A stretch of 40,084 nt of DNA from Streptococcus mitis (GCF_009496285.1 NZ_WIJK01000021.1:1-40084); one strand, 5' to 3'; shown: positions 32,403-40,084, numbered from the stretch's first letter. Notes: generated from the sequence alone by a model not told the origin. Numbers and translations: made by a program.

Positions 32403-34214
32403 TTGAGCGAAAATTCTCGAGAAGAAGAAAAGTTAAGTTTTAAAGAACAAATTTTACGAGACTTAGAAAGATTGAAAAGAGAAGAAGAGGTTAACGCTAC
32501 CGAGAGTGGTAAGGATGAGCTTTTCTCTGATTTCAGTAATCTTTCAAAGACAGATGAATTAGTGAAAGAGCCGTCTGTAGAAGATTTGATGGAAGATTCA
32601 GTTTCACTAGTGGATGAACTATTTGCTAATGCTCCAACAGTTCCACCACGTCCATCTTTATCATCAGAAGAACCTATTGAACCAGCTGTAGTTCCAGAAA
32701 AAGTTACACCTGCAGAACCAGCTGTGGCTCCAGAAAAAGTTACACCTGCAGAACCAGCTGTAGTTCCAGCAGAAGTTACACCTACAGAATCCGCAGTAGC
32801 TACAGAACCAGTAGTACCTACTGTAGATCCAGTTGAATCTCATGTACCTGCTCAGCCGGTTCAAGAAGAGAAAGAGTTCAATGCTAATTCGACAAGGATT
32901 CCAGTTTCTTATCGTACGAATCAGGCCAAACCAAGTCCTGCTCGAAAGAATATTAAACCTCAACTGAAACCAACAGTTCTTGCAAAAGAAACTCCAAGTC
33001 AAGAACCAGTTGCTCCAGTTGAAACTAGAACGGAGCTTCCTAGAAGAAGTCGTAAAGAATCAGTGAAACCAATCAAGAAAAAGAAAAAATCACGCTTGAA
33101 AGGATTTTTCGTAACAGTATTTGTTTTATTGATTTTACTAGGTGTGGGTGGATTCTTTGGTTACCGTTATGTCGAATCTGCACTCCAACCGGTTGATGCT
33201 AATTCAAAACAGTATGTTACGGTTCAGATTCCAGAAGGGGCCAATCTTCAGCAAATTGGTGATACCTTAGAAAAATCTGAATTGATAAAACACGGTTTTA
33301 TCTTTAGCCTTTATGCTAAGTATAAAGACTACAATGATTTGAAATCTGGTTACTATAATTTGCAAAAGAGCATGAGTACAGATGATATCATCAAAGAATT
33401 GCAAAAGGGTGGAACGCCTCAACCTCAAGAAGTTGCACTTGCAAATCTTACAATCCCTGAAGGTTATACCCTTGATCAAATTGCACAGACAGTTGGTCAG
33501 CTTCAAGGAGAGTTTAAAGAACCTTTGACGGCTGATGCCTTCTTGGCAAAAGTTCAAGATGAAACCTTCATCTCTCAATTAGTTGCTAAGTATCCAACCC
33601 TTCTCGGAAGTCTACCAACTAAAGAAAGTGGTGTTCGTTATCGTTTAGAAGGTTATCTTTTCCCAGCAACATATAGCATTAAAGAAAGCACAACTGTTGA
33701 AAGCTTGATTGATGAAATGGTGGCAGCTATGGACCAAAACTTGTCAGGGCATTATACTGCAATCAAAGAAAAGAATTTAACAGTGAATGAACTCCTCACC
33801 ATTGCATCACTTGTGGAAAAAGAAGGGTTGAAAACTGATGATCGCAAACTGATCGCTGGAGTTTTCTATAATCGTTTGAACCTTGGTATGCCACTTCAGA
33901 GTAATATTGCTATTCTCTATGCAGAAGGTAAGCTAGGACAAAATATTAGCTTGGCAGATGATGCAGCAATTGATACAACAATCAATTCACCGTATAATGA
34001 TTATACGAACCTTGGCTTAATGCCTGGCCCAGTAGACAGTCCAAGTCTGGATGCAATTGAAGCAAGTATCAATCAAACTAAGAGCGACTATCTCTACTTT
34101 GTAGCCAACGTACAAGATGGTAAGGTTTACTTTGCAACGACACGAGAAGAACATGATCGAAACGTTGCAGAGCATGTCAACAGTAAACTGACACAATCAA
34201 GCAGTTCAAACTAA
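32403..34214 (+). CDS. mltG: Endolytic peptidoglycan transglycosylase MltG (YceG-like)
   Basis: A 603-residue membrane protein that cuts nascent glycan strands and is tied to peripheral wall synthesis in streptococci. Order: a cytosolic acidic N-terminus; a Pro/Glu-rich region with 12-residue repeats (about 93-140); a basic stretch (KPIKKKKKSRLK); one transmembrane helix at about 234-255; then an extracellular YceG domain with a LysM-like part and candidate catalytic E472 in IASLVEKEG. The start is TTG at 32403, supported by AAGGAGG at 32388-32394 and the conserved-looking SENSREEEKLSFKEQIL. There is no alternative ATG nearby. Confidence 0.93.
   Translation: MSENSREEEKLSFKEQILRDLERLKREEEVNATESGKDELFSDFSNLSKTDELVKEPSVEDLMEDSVSLVDELFANAPTVPPRPSLSSEEPIEPAVVPEKVTPAEPAVAPEKVTPAEPAVVPAEVTPTESAVATEPVVPTVDPVESHVPAQPVQEEKEFNANSTRIPVSYRTNQAKPSPARKNIKPQLKPTVLAKETPSQEPVAPVETRTELPRRSRKESVKPIKKKKKSRLKGFFVTVFVLLILLGVGGFFGYRYVESALQPVDANSKQYVTVQIPEGANLQQIGDTLEKSELIKHGFIFSLYAKYKDYNDLKSGYYNLQKSMSTDDIIKELQKGGTPQPQEVALANLTIPEGYTLDQIAQTVGQLQGEFKEPLTADAFLAKVQDETFISQLVAKYPTLLGSLPTKESGVRYRLEGYLFPATYSIKESTTVESLIDEMVAAMDQNLSGHYTAIKEKNLTVNELLTIASLVEKEGLKTDDRKLIAGVFYNRLNLGMPLQSNIAILYAEGKLGQNISLADDAAIDTTINSPYNDYTNLGLMPGPVDSPSLDAIEASINQTKSDYLYFVANVQDGKVYFATTREEHDRNVAEHVNSKLTQSSSSN
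32679..32822 (+). repeat. 36-bp in-frame tandem repeat in mltG
   Basis: Three copies (32679, 32715, 32751) encode 12-residue units like EPAVVPEKVTPA, and a diverged fourth starts at 32787. The repeats are in frame, in the cytosolic linker, and could vary in number between strains without breaking the gene. Confidence 0.85.
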
Positions 34215-34230
34215 CTCTTAGAACAAGATT

Positions 34231-34284
34231 TGCTATTAAATCCCTGAATGTAGAAGAGAATCTCTTCTTTTTACGGGAATAGCA
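34231..34284 (+). terminator. mltG terminator within a larger nested stem
   Basis: GAAGAG/CTCTTC (34253-34267) then TTTTT is the likely terminator. It is nested in outer pairs TGCTATT/AATAGCA and CCC/GGG spanning 34231-34284. Confidence 0.7.
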
Positions 34285-34314
34285 AGTCACACCAGTCTTT
34301 CCGCTATGATTAGA

Positions 34315-34344
34315 AACGCCTGAAATTCACAAGTTTTAGGCGTT
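34315..34344. repeat. Inverted repeat in the mltG-greA gap
   Basis: AACGCCTGAAA and TTTTAGGCGTT pair over 11 bp (one G-U) with an 8-base loop, with no T-tract. Function unknown. The gap 34215-34568 otherwise holds the mltG terminator, a candidate greA promoter and a 12-bp palindrome. Confidence 0.6.
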
Positions 34345-34377
34345 CGGAAATTGCGAAAGTAAAAGCTTACCTCTTAT

Positions 34378-34405
34378 TTGAACCTGGGTCTAGAAGTGAT
34401 AGAAT
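34378..34405 (+). promoter_or_regulatory. Candidate greA promoter
   Basis: TTGAAC (34378-34383), a 16-base spacer and TGATAGAAT (TAGAAT at 34400-34405, extended -10). It implies a leader of about 155 bases that includes the palindrome at 34491-34518. Confidence 0.45.
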
Positions 34406-34490
34406 TATTAGGTTTAGGCACAATTTTTAAAAGGTTGATACTGACTAAAATCATTTAAGGAAAGCTATAAAAAGACTTTGTCTTCATTGT

Positions 34491-34518
34491 AAAATTATGT
34501 GGTTTACCACATAATTTT
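34491..34518. repeat. Perfect 12-bp palindrome upstream of greA
   Basis: AAAATTATGTGG, loop TTTA, CCACATAATTTT. It could be a bidirectional terminator or a leader attenuator. A 13-base match to the IS end (GACTTTGTCTTCA, 34474-34486) sits directly beside it. Confidence 0.75.
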
Positions 34519-34568
34519 GCTTTACTAGCTAAAGAAATTAAAATTTAATCAAAAGAAAGTTGAGAAAA

Positions 34569-35051
34569 ATGGCAGAAAAAACATATCCAATGACCCTTGA
34601 AGAAAAGGAAAAACTCGAAAAAGAATTAGAAGAGTTAAAACTAGTTCGTCGTCCAGAAGTTGTAGAACGCATCAAGATTGCGCGTTCATACGGTGACTTG
34701 TCAGAAAATAGTGAGTATGAAGCAGCTAAGGACGAGCAAGCCTTCGTTGAAGGACAAATCTCTAGCTTGGAAACAAAAATCCGTTATGCTGAGATTGTCA
34801 ATAGCGATGCGGTTGCTCAAGATGAAGTTGCTATCGGGAAAACAGTAACTATCCAAGAAATTGGTGAAGACGATGAAGAAGTATATATCATCGTGGGATC
34901 AGCGGGTGCAGATGCCTTTGCAGGTAAAGTATCAAATGAAAGCCCAATTGGGCAAGCCTTGATTGGTAAGAAAACAGGTGATACTGCTACGATTGAAACA
35001 CCTGTAGGAAGCTATGATGTTAAAATCTTAAAAGTAGAAAAAACAGTTTAA
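34569..35051 (+). CDS. greA: Transcription elongation factor GreA
   Basis: A 160-residue protein with an N-terminal coiled coil ([17 protein letters not shown]..., including the acidic tip region [18 protein letters not shown]) and a C-terminal FKBP-like domain ([21 protein letters not shown]). It enters the RNA polymerase secondary channel and promotes transcript cleavage in stalled complexes. The ATG at 34569 is chosen over an in-frame TTG at 34560; the family starts MAEKTYPMT. Confidence 0.96.
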   Translation: MAEKTYPMTLEEKEKLEKELEELKLVRRPEVVERIKIARSYGDLSENSEYEAAKDEQAFVEGQISSLETKIRYAEIVNSDAVAQDEVAIGKTVTIQEIGEDDEEVYIIVGSAGADAFAGKVSNESPIGQALIGKKTGDTATIETPVGSYDVKILKVEKTV

Positions 35052-35059
35052 TAGGAATG

Positions 35060-35108
35060 AAAAGAAGGAGTAGATATAGGGAAAGCGCTTCCTATCACTC
35101 CTTTTCTT
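35060..35108 (+). terminator. greA terminator
   Basis: AAAAGAAGGAGT at the left pairs imperfectly with ACTCCTTTTCTT at the right, with an inner GGAAAGCGCTTCC-like stem. Confidence 0.8.
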
Positions 35109-35133
35109 AATTCTAAAAACTAGAGGAGACTAT

Positions 35134-36507
35134 ATGAATTCAGAAAATAAGCACAAAAAGAAAAATAAAATGGAACGTGGGTTAACCAATCGCCATGTTC
35201 AGGTTATGGCCATTGCAGGAACAATTGGAACCGGACTGTTTCTAGGGGCTGGTCGCTCTATTAGTTTGACAGGTCCGTCAATCGTCTTGGTCTATATGAT
35301 TACGGGTGGCTTTATGTATCTTATGATGCGTGCTATCGGGGAAATGTTGTACCAAGATCCAGAGCAACATACCTTTATCAACTTTATTACCCGTTATCTT
35401 GGTCAGGGCTGGGGTTACTTCTCAGTCTGGTCATACTGGCTCTCAGTAGTCTTTATCGGAATGGCCGAGATTACGGCTATTGCTCACTATGTTCAGTTTT
35501 GGTTTCCATCCTGGCCATCTTGGTTGATTCAGGTTGTATTTCTGACAATACTCGGCTTAGTGAACTTGATTGCCGTTAAAATCTTTGGTGAAGTAGAATT
35601 TTGGTTTGCTATGATCAAAATCGTGGCCATTCTTGCCATGATTGCGACAGGTGTCTTTCTAGTTTTGACTGGCTTTGAAACACCTTATGGTTCAGCAAGT
35701 CTTGCCAATATTAGTGAACACTTCTCACTTTTCCCAAATGGTGCTATGAACTTTGTCATGGCCTTCCAGATGGTTTTCTTTGCATACTTGATGATTGAAT
35801 TTATCGGTGTTACCACATCTGAAACCAAGGACCCTCGAAAAGTCTTGCCTAAGGCTGTTAAGGAAATTCCCTTGCGAATTATCTTTTTCTACGGTGGAGC
35901 TCTCTTAGCCATCATGTCTATTATTCCTTGGCGTGAGCTTTCTGCAGCAGATTCACCATTTGTAACGGTATTTGAACTTGTTGGTCTTAAGTGGGCGGCA
36001 GCTTTAATTAACTTTGTAGTTTTGACTTCAGCTGCATCAGCCTTGAATTCAACCCTGTACTCAACAGGTCGTCATTTGTACCAAATTGCCCATGATTCAC
36101 CAAATCGTTTCTTGAAAGCTATTAAGGCAGATACCCTCTCACGCCACAACGTTCCTCAGAATGCAATCATTGCTTCTGCCGTATTGATTGGTTTTGCAGC
36201 CTTCATCAATGTACTTCCTGGCGTATCAGATGCCTTTGCTTTGATTACAGCTTCTTCATCAGGTGTTTATATCGCTATCTACATCTTGATCATGGTAGCC
36301 CATCTCAAATATCGTAAGTCTAAGGACTTTATGGCAGATGGCTATCTCATGCCCCAATATCGTTTGCTAAATCCTCTGACTATGCTCTTCTTTATCTTTG
36401 TATTTGGAACACTCTTCTTACAAGAGTCAACTGTAATGGGAGCTAGAGGTTCAGCTATCTGGATTGTTGCATTTGGTATTTACAGCCAATGGAAATTTAG
36501 AAAATAA
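35134..36507 (+). CDS. APC-family amino-acid permease
   Basis: A 457-residue polytopic transporter with about 12 hydrophobic segments. The first carries the APC signature AIAGTIGTGLFLGAGRSISLTGPS, and later SAASALNSTLYSTGRHLYQIA is typical of the AAT group (CycA/AapA/LysP relatives). It imports an amino acid with protons; the substrate is not clear from sequence (D-Ala/Gly/Ser type is one possibility). A hydrophilic lysine-rich N-terminus precedes the first helix. AGAGGAG precedes the ATG. It follows greA after a terminator, and no separate promoter is obvious. Confidence 0.88.
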   Translation: MNSENKHKKKNKMERGLTNRHVQVMAIAGTIGTGLFLGAGRSISLTGPSIVLVYMITGGFMYLMMRAIGEMLYQDPEQHTFINFITRYLGQGWGYFSVWSYWLSVVFIGMAEITAIAHYVQFWFPSWPSWLIQVVFLTILGLVNLIAVKIFGEVEFWFAMIKIVAILAMIATGVFLVLTGFETPYGSASLANISEHFSLFPNGAMNFVMAFQMVFFAYLMIEFIGVTTSETKDPRKVLPKAVKEIPLRIIFFYGGALLAIMSIIPWRELSAADSPFVTVFELVGLKWAAALINFVVLTSAASALNSTLYSTGRHLYQIAHDSPNRFLKAIKADTLSRHNVPQNAIIASAVLIGFAAFINVLPGVSDAFALITASSSGVYIAIYILIMVAHLKYRKSKDFMADGYLMPQYRLLNPLTMLFFIFVFGTLFLQESTVMGARGSAIWIVAFGIYSQWKFRK

Positions 36508-36512
36508 GTTAT

Positions 36513-36544
36513 AAACTCATCAACTTAGGTTGGTGAGTTTTTTT
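36513..36544 (+). terminator. Permease terminator
   Basis: AAACTCATCAAC and GTTGGTGAGTTT form a stem (one mismatch-like G-T pair) with loop TTAG, followed by Ts. Confidence 0.88.
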
Positions 36545-36547
36545 AGT

Positions 36548-36576
36548 TTGACAGTTCTTAAAAATAGGAATATAAT
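36548..36576 (+). promoter_or_regulatory. Consensus promoter for the GNAT-HAD pair
   Basis: TTGACA (36548-36553), a 17-base spacer and TATAAT (36571-36576): a full-consensus sigma-A promoter. Confidence 0.88.
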
Positions 36577-36606
36577 CAAGGCGTAAGTGTCTTGGAGGAG
36601 GTTTTG

Positions 36607-37017
36607 ATGCACATTAGATTGGAGAATACAGAGTCTCAGAAAGCACAGGAGATAGGGGATTTGATTCGCTCCTATAATCGTTCCAAAAGGGAAGCAGCTG
36701 AAAGTGAGCCACTTAATCTGTATATCGAAGATGAACAAGGTCAACTCATGGCTGGTTTAGTAGCAGAGACCTTTGGGAATTGGCTAGAAATCGAGTATTT
36801 ATTTGTGAAAGAAGACTTGCGAGGACAAGGAATCGGCTCCCAACTATTGCAGCAAGCAGAGAGTGAAGCTAAAAAGAGAAACTGTCGCTTTGCTTTTGTA
36901 AATACTTATCAATTTCAAGCGCCAGCCTTTTATCAGAAGTATGGCTACAAGAAAGTTTTTACTATGAAAGACTATCCCTACACTGGACAAAGGCACTATT
37001 ATCAAAAAGAGTTGTAA
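36607..37017 (+). CDS. GNAT-family N-acetyltransferase
   Basis: A 136-residue acetyltransferase: LEIEYLFVKEDLRGQGIGSQLLQQAESEAKKRNC carries the acetyl-CoA loop, and FQAPAFYQKYGYKKVFTMKDYPYTGQRHYYQK is typical of the C-terminus. Substrate unknown. The GGAGGAGG ribosome site is 6-7 bases before the ATG at 36607; an in-frame TTG at 36592 would start inside it. It is driven by a full-consensus promoter and probably cotranscribed with the HAD gene. Confidence 0.88.
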   Translation: MHIRLENTESQKAQEIGDLIRSYNRSKREAAESEPLNLYIEDEQGQLMAGLVAETFGNWLEIEYLFVKEDLRGQGIGSQLLQQAESEAKKRNCRFAFVNTYQFQAPAFYQKYGYKKVFTMKDYPYTGQRHYYQKEL

Positions 37018-37068
37018 ACGGAAAATGAACGATTGAAGAGGGAGGCACATCATAATGGAGGTAGGTTG

Positions 37069-37665
37069 ATGGATATCATACTAGATATGGGAAATGTTCT
37101 ACTGGAATGGAACAAGGATAAGATTTTGAAAGCTGTAGCTAAAACTCAGAAAGATTATCTGATATTAGACAAGGCTATTTTTCAGTCGGGACTCTGGGAA
37201 AGATTGGACCTGGGGACCTTGACTCGAGAAGAATTGGTTGATAAGGTTCTTTCTTTATTAGGGGATATCTATAAGAAAAAGGTAGAAGAAGTTATTTGGA
37301 ACTGGCCTGCCTATATCGATATTTACACGGAAGTCTTTCCGCTTCTTGCACGTTTAAAGAAAAATGGCCATCGTATTTTTGTTCTATCTAATACCTCACC
37401 AGTTTTTTATGAATTATTGAAAGATCAACTAGCACCTCTAGAAAAGATTTTAGATGGTTTTGTTCTTTCCTGTAATATCAAGGCTATCAAACCTGATCGA
37501 AAAATGTTTGAAGAAATCCTCCGTAAATATCAGTTGGATCCAGCAAATTGTGTCTTTCTTGATGATATAGCAGACAACACTAACATGGCTGAAAGTTTAG
37601 GCATCAGAGCCTATCAAGTCAAACAGAGAAGTGACGTTGTAGATATTTTGAAAAAATTTGAGTAA
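37069..37665 (+). CDS. HAD-family hydrolase (YihX-like)
   Basis: A 198-residue HAD phosphatase. Motif I is DMGNVLLEWN, where the second acidic residue is replaced by Gly as in YihX/epoxide-hydrolase-like members; motif II LSNTSP; Lys in IKAIKPDRKMFEE; motif IV FLDDIADN. Substrate unknown. The ATG at 37069 is supported by GGAGG 7 bases upstream; 37033 is a longer in-frame alternative. Confidence 0.85.
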   Translation: MDIILDMGNVLLEWNKDKILKAVAKTQKDYLILDKAIFQSGLWERLDLGTLTREELVDKVLSLLGDIYKKKVEEVIWNWPAYIDIYTEVFPLLARLKKNGHRIFVLSNTSPVFYELLKDQLAPLEKILDGFVLSCNIKAIKPDRKMFEEILRKYQLDPANCVFLDDIADNTNMAESLGIRAYQVKQRSDVVDILKKFE

Positions 37666-37671
37666 GTAGAA

Positions 37672-37705
37672 AACTCTCTATCATTTAGCTGGTAGAGAGG
37701 TTTTT
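37672..37705 (+). terminator. HAD gene terminator
   Basis: AACTCTCTA pairs with TAGAGAGGTT (9 bp, extended by an inner C-G), followed by a T-run. The AT-rich island begins beyond it. Confidence 0.85.
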
Positions 37706-37755
37706 GTTAATAGAGATTAATTTAGTTTTCTTTAACAGATTAATTATATTATTTC

Positions 37756-37784
37756 TTTACGTTCAAAAATTTCTATGCTATACT
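37756..37784 (+). promoter_or_regulatory. Candidate promoter of the methyltransferase gene
   Basis: TTTACG (37756-37761), a 17-base spacer and TGCTATACT with TATACT at 37779-37784. The TGN extension makes up for the weak -35. Confidence 0.55.
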
Positions 37785-37822
37785 TAGGTTGCATAGTAGA
37801 AAAATATTAGTCGGGGGCTAAA

Positions 37823-39094
37823 TTGTTGAAGTCGAATTTAGTAGATAAAATAAAAGAAAAAGAAATTGATTACTGGGACTTTAAAAATGTAACTGCTTCA
37901 GGAATACATAAAATTAGTGCCTATCCAGCTACGATGGTTCCTGATATGCAATATGAATTAATTAAGCTAATTAAAAGTGAAGATTCATCTATTACAAATA
38001 TTCTTGATCCTTTTCATGGTTCTGGAACAACTCTAGTGGAGGGAGAAAAGAATAACCTTTCTCCGATTGGCATAGATATTAACCCTTTAGCTAATCTTAT
38101 TACAAAAGTTAAGCTACAAGGTGTTAACAAAAAATATATAGATATAGCAAACAATAGAATTGAGAAATTTTTAAAAAGCAATAGTTTCGAATTTGACAAA
38201 CATTATTTTTATAATATAGAAAAATGGTATCGAAATGATTTTATAATGACGTTTAGTAAAATTCGTTGTGCTATTCAGAGAGAAAAATACAGATACGTAA
38301 GACAGTATTATTGGGTGTGTTTAATTAATATTTTAAAAAAATACAGTAATACAAGAAGTTCAACATTTAAATTGCACGTAAAAGAGCAAAACGATATTGA
38401 AAAGATGGAAAATCACATCGTTGAAGATTTTATAAAGAGCATTAACGAATACTCTCAATATTTACCTGATTATAACAGAAGAAAAAAAATTGATTTAAAA
38501 ATTGGAAAATCGGAAGATATTTTATATGGAATGAAGAGCGATTCTGTTGATTTGATTGTAACTTCTCCTCCCTATGGAGATAATTCAACTACGGTAACAT
38601 ATGGACAGTATTCTATGTTACCAATTTACTGGATAGACAGAAAAGATATGGAAAGTTTTGACGAGAAATTAATAGATAATTATTCAAGTATTGACTCGAA
38701 TAGTTTAGGGGGGAGAATTAGAAGAATTAAACAAAACTATCAATCAGATTGTTTAAATAAGTATGTTGAAAGTATAGCCACGGATAAGAGAAAAAAAGTT
38801 ATGAATTTTATAACTGACTATTTGGATGTAATGGGACAAATGGGACGAATTATAAAAAAGAACAAAAGAATTGTTTTAACTTTAGGCAATCGACGAGTTG
38901 ATAATAAAACGGTTCCTTTATCTAAAGTTACTCAAGAATATTTTGAGAGTATTGGATTTGAATTAGAAGCATCTATTACAAGAAATATACCTATTAAGAG
39001 AATGCCGAGAAGGTTATCGAATGTAAAAGATAAATCAGTGGAATCAATGAATCAAGAATATGTTTTGATATTAAGAAAAATAAAGGAGATTTAA
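37823..39094 (+). CDS. Site-specific DNA methyltransferase (N4-cytosine or N6-adenine type)
   Basis: A 423-residue amino-methyltransferase. SAM motif I is LDPFHGSGTT (61-70), followed by IGIDINPLA. Catalytic motif IV is T247-S-P-P-Y251, commonly seen in N4-cytosine enzymes. The ~180 residues between them are a likely target-recognition region, giving the order motif I, recognition, motif IV. The start is a TTG (37823, or 37826) with only a weak G-rich ribosome site; the first ATG (codon 38) would remove the conserved-looking DYWDFKNVTASGIHK segment. The gene is much more AT-rich than its neighbours, indicating transfer. It abuts the ATPase gene with no gap. Confidence 0.88.
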   Translation: MLKSNLVDKIKEKEIDYWDFKNVTASGIHKISAYPATMVPDMQYELIKLIKSEDSSITNILDPFHGSGTTLVEGEKNNLSPIGIDINPLANLITKVKLQGVNKKYIDIANNRIEKFLKSNSFEFDKHYFYNIEKWYRNDFIMTFSKIRCAIQREKYRYVRQYYWVCLINILKKYSNTRSSTFKLHVKEQNDIEKMENHIVEDFIKSINEYSQYLPDYNRRKKIDLKIGKSEDILYGMKSDSVDLIVTSPPYGDNSTTVTYGQYSMLPIYWIDRKDMESFDEKLIDNYSSIDSNSLGGRIRRIKQNYQSDCLNKYVESIATDKRKKVMNFITDYLDVMGQMGRIIKKNKRIVLTLGNRRVDNKTVPLSKVTQEYFESIGFELEASITRNIPIKRMPRRLSNVKDKSVESMNQEYVLILRKIKEI

Positions 39095-40030
39095 ATGTCC
39101 AATAAAGTTGAACAAGTACCTATTACTGTAGCAGGTAATATATTGAGTGAGTTATCAGAAAAAATTCCAAATAATATTATTGCTCTAAATGAGTTAATAA
39201 AAAATGCATACGATGCTTGTTCTCCTAGTGTCGATATTACATTGGATTCGGAATCTAGACTACTTACAATTCGAGACTACGGAATTGGTATGGATACGGA
39301 GGGAATTAAGAAATTATTCCACATATCAAGTAGTGATAAGAAATATGGAGAAATTATTTCTTATAAAGACACTGAACGCTTAACTCAGGGTTCAAAAGGT
39401 TTGGGATTCTTATCTGTTTTTAGATTTGGGAAAAAAGTATATTGGAAAACAGCTCAAAATACTCATATCTCAGAGTTTACTGTAGATTTTGATTCTTTGG
39501 TTACTGAATATAATATAACAGATAAGCGTTTAGATGTTACTCTTTCAAGTTCAGGTGATTTTATAGGTACATTAATCCAAATTGAAATCAATGATTATAA
39601 TGTTAATACTTTAAAAAAGTATCTTAGTGAAGAAGTTAATCGAAATAAAATTTTAAATTCTTTTATTGATGATAAAATATCTGACGGAAAAATTTCTGCC
39701 GATAAGAACTTTATTATAAAACTTAATATAGATGGAGAGATTAACTCAACCGATTATGAAATTCAATTACAGACACAAAATAGGCCTCAGCAGTTATTTG
39801 AAATAAATTATTCTTCGTCTGATCAAAATCTGGTCTTTAGGAAAGATGGTAAGGATATTTTTTCTGAAGAATTTAGTTTTAATTCAGATAGGTATTCTCT
39901 TGATATTAATTTAGCTGCCTATTATCTCGTTTCAAAAGCAAAACGTAAGATTAAACCTTTATTCTACAATCCTAATAATAACAATTTAACCCCATTGATT
40001 TACATCAATAATAATTTGTTTAACAACTAA
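39095..40030 (+). CDS. GHKL (MutL/MORC-like) ATPase of a restriction-modification module, stopped early
   Basis: A 311-codon frame with a GHKL ATPase domain: N-box E33/N37/D40 (ALNELIKNAYDAC), G1 box IRDYGIGM (59-66), G2 box QGSKGLGFLSVF (98-109). A beta-rich S5-like region follows. GHKL ATPases beside DNA methyltransferases occur in restriction-modification systems related to MutL and MORC. Its ATG directly follows the methyltransferase stop, with AAAGGAG at 39082-39088. The TAA at 40028-40030 comes in the middle of the S5 region (...YINNNLFNN), and the same frame stays open to the window end. This may be a nonsense-mutated pseudogene or a sequencing error. Confidence 0.8.
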   Translation: MSNKVEQVPITVAGNILSELSEKIPNNIIALNELIKNAYDACSPSVDITLDSESRLLTIRDYGIGMDTEGIKKLFHISSSDKKYGEIISYKDTERLTQGSKGLGFLSVFRFGKKVYWKTAQNTHISEFTVDFDSLVTEYNITDKRLDVTLSSSGDFIGTLIQIEINDYNVNTLKKYLSEEVNRNKILNSFIDDKISDGKISADKNFIIKLNIDGEINSTDYEIQLQTQNRPQQLFEINYSSSDQNLVFRKDGKDIFSEEFSFNSDRYSLDINLAAYYLVSKAKRKIKPLFYNPNNNNLTPLIYINNNLFNN

Positions 40031-40084
40031 CTGTTATTTGATACTGAATTAATGATTACAAAAAAATATAGCGAAGTATTAAAA
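40031..40084 (+). pseudogene. In-frame continuation of the GHKL ATPase after the stop codon
   Basis: Eighteen further codons in the same frame read LLFDTELMITKKYSEVLK without a stop. They look like the natural continuation of the S5 region (compare ...NYxLFDxE... in relatives, from memory). The gene body continues past the window. Confidence 0.5.

Noticed and set aside
32664..33002. 112-codon minus-strand ORF with repeated Trp/Cys/Phe units
   Set aside because: It is the antisense shadow of the 36-bp repeats in mltG, not a gene.

Overview
The window looks like a chromosomal segment of a mitis-group Streptococcus (S. mitis/oralis/pneumoniae relatives). Grounds: low GC, L-lysine-type MurE (DDPN motif), an AliB-type peptide-binding lipoprotein, the runs upp-clpP-ylbG-livJHMGF and murC-...-mltG-greA, a HAD-cyclophilin fusion, and streptococcal operator sequences (CtsR box at clpP, CodY-like box at livJ, perfect MET-box at metB). 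The gene sets match two blocks that I remember as lying far apart in the reference pneumococcal chromosome, joined here between acuB and rpsF. That comparison is from memory.

Layout. 1-126: the 5' end of an IS1182-like element pointing left. 160-1005: a DegV/FakB-type fatty-acid-binding gene, divergent from tetR-comEB (1130-2173). 2261-3998: upp, clpP and ylbG as separate units. 4085-8663: the branched-chain amino-acid ABC transporter livJHMGF. 8660-8884: a non-coding array of small hairpins. 9041-9697: acuB. 9826-10870: rpsF-ssb-rpsR. 10891-12440: a complete second copy of the IS, pointing right and sitting exactly in the rpsR terminator. 12441-12640: a tandem series of terminator-like hairpins. 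12709-18357: GNAT, HAD-cyclophilin, CvfD-like S1 protein, tRNA methyltransferase, GIY-YIG protein, ppaC, a YiiX-like hydrolase and a DUF1803-like protein. 18391-21564: murE and a lipid II flippase, divergent and sharing a promoter region. 21755-26127: aliB, then metB-patB. 26219-34214: SWIM-SNF2 helicase, then hypothetical-murC-GNAT-GNAT, then mltG. 34569-37665: greA, an amino-acid permease, GNAT and a HAD phosphatase. 37823-end: an AT-rich foreign-looking island with a DNA methyltransferase and a GHKL (MutL/MORC-like) ATPase, cut by the window end.

How the genes work together. Cell-wall synthesis recurs: MurE and MurC build the Park nucleotide, YtgP flips lipid II, and MltG trims or ends nascent glycan. 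Amino-acid and peptide supply is the second theme: Liv, AliB, the permease, and MetB/PatB under an apparent methionine regulator. ClpP and CtsR represent stress proteolysis.

Most notable observations: (i) both IS copies lie flush against the 3' side of a host gene's terminator hairpin, and for the complete copy the hairpin itself is the target duplication; (ii) two separate arrays of tandem hairpins follow livF and rpsR; (iii) the terminal methyltransferase/GHKL-ATPase pair resembles MORC-type restriction-modification modules, and its ATPase frame contains a stop codon beyond which the same frame stays open; (iv) murE and the lipid II flippase have back-to-back promoters with overlapping -35 boxes, and murE may be leaderless.

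No tRNA, rRNA, CRISPR array or replication origin was seen.
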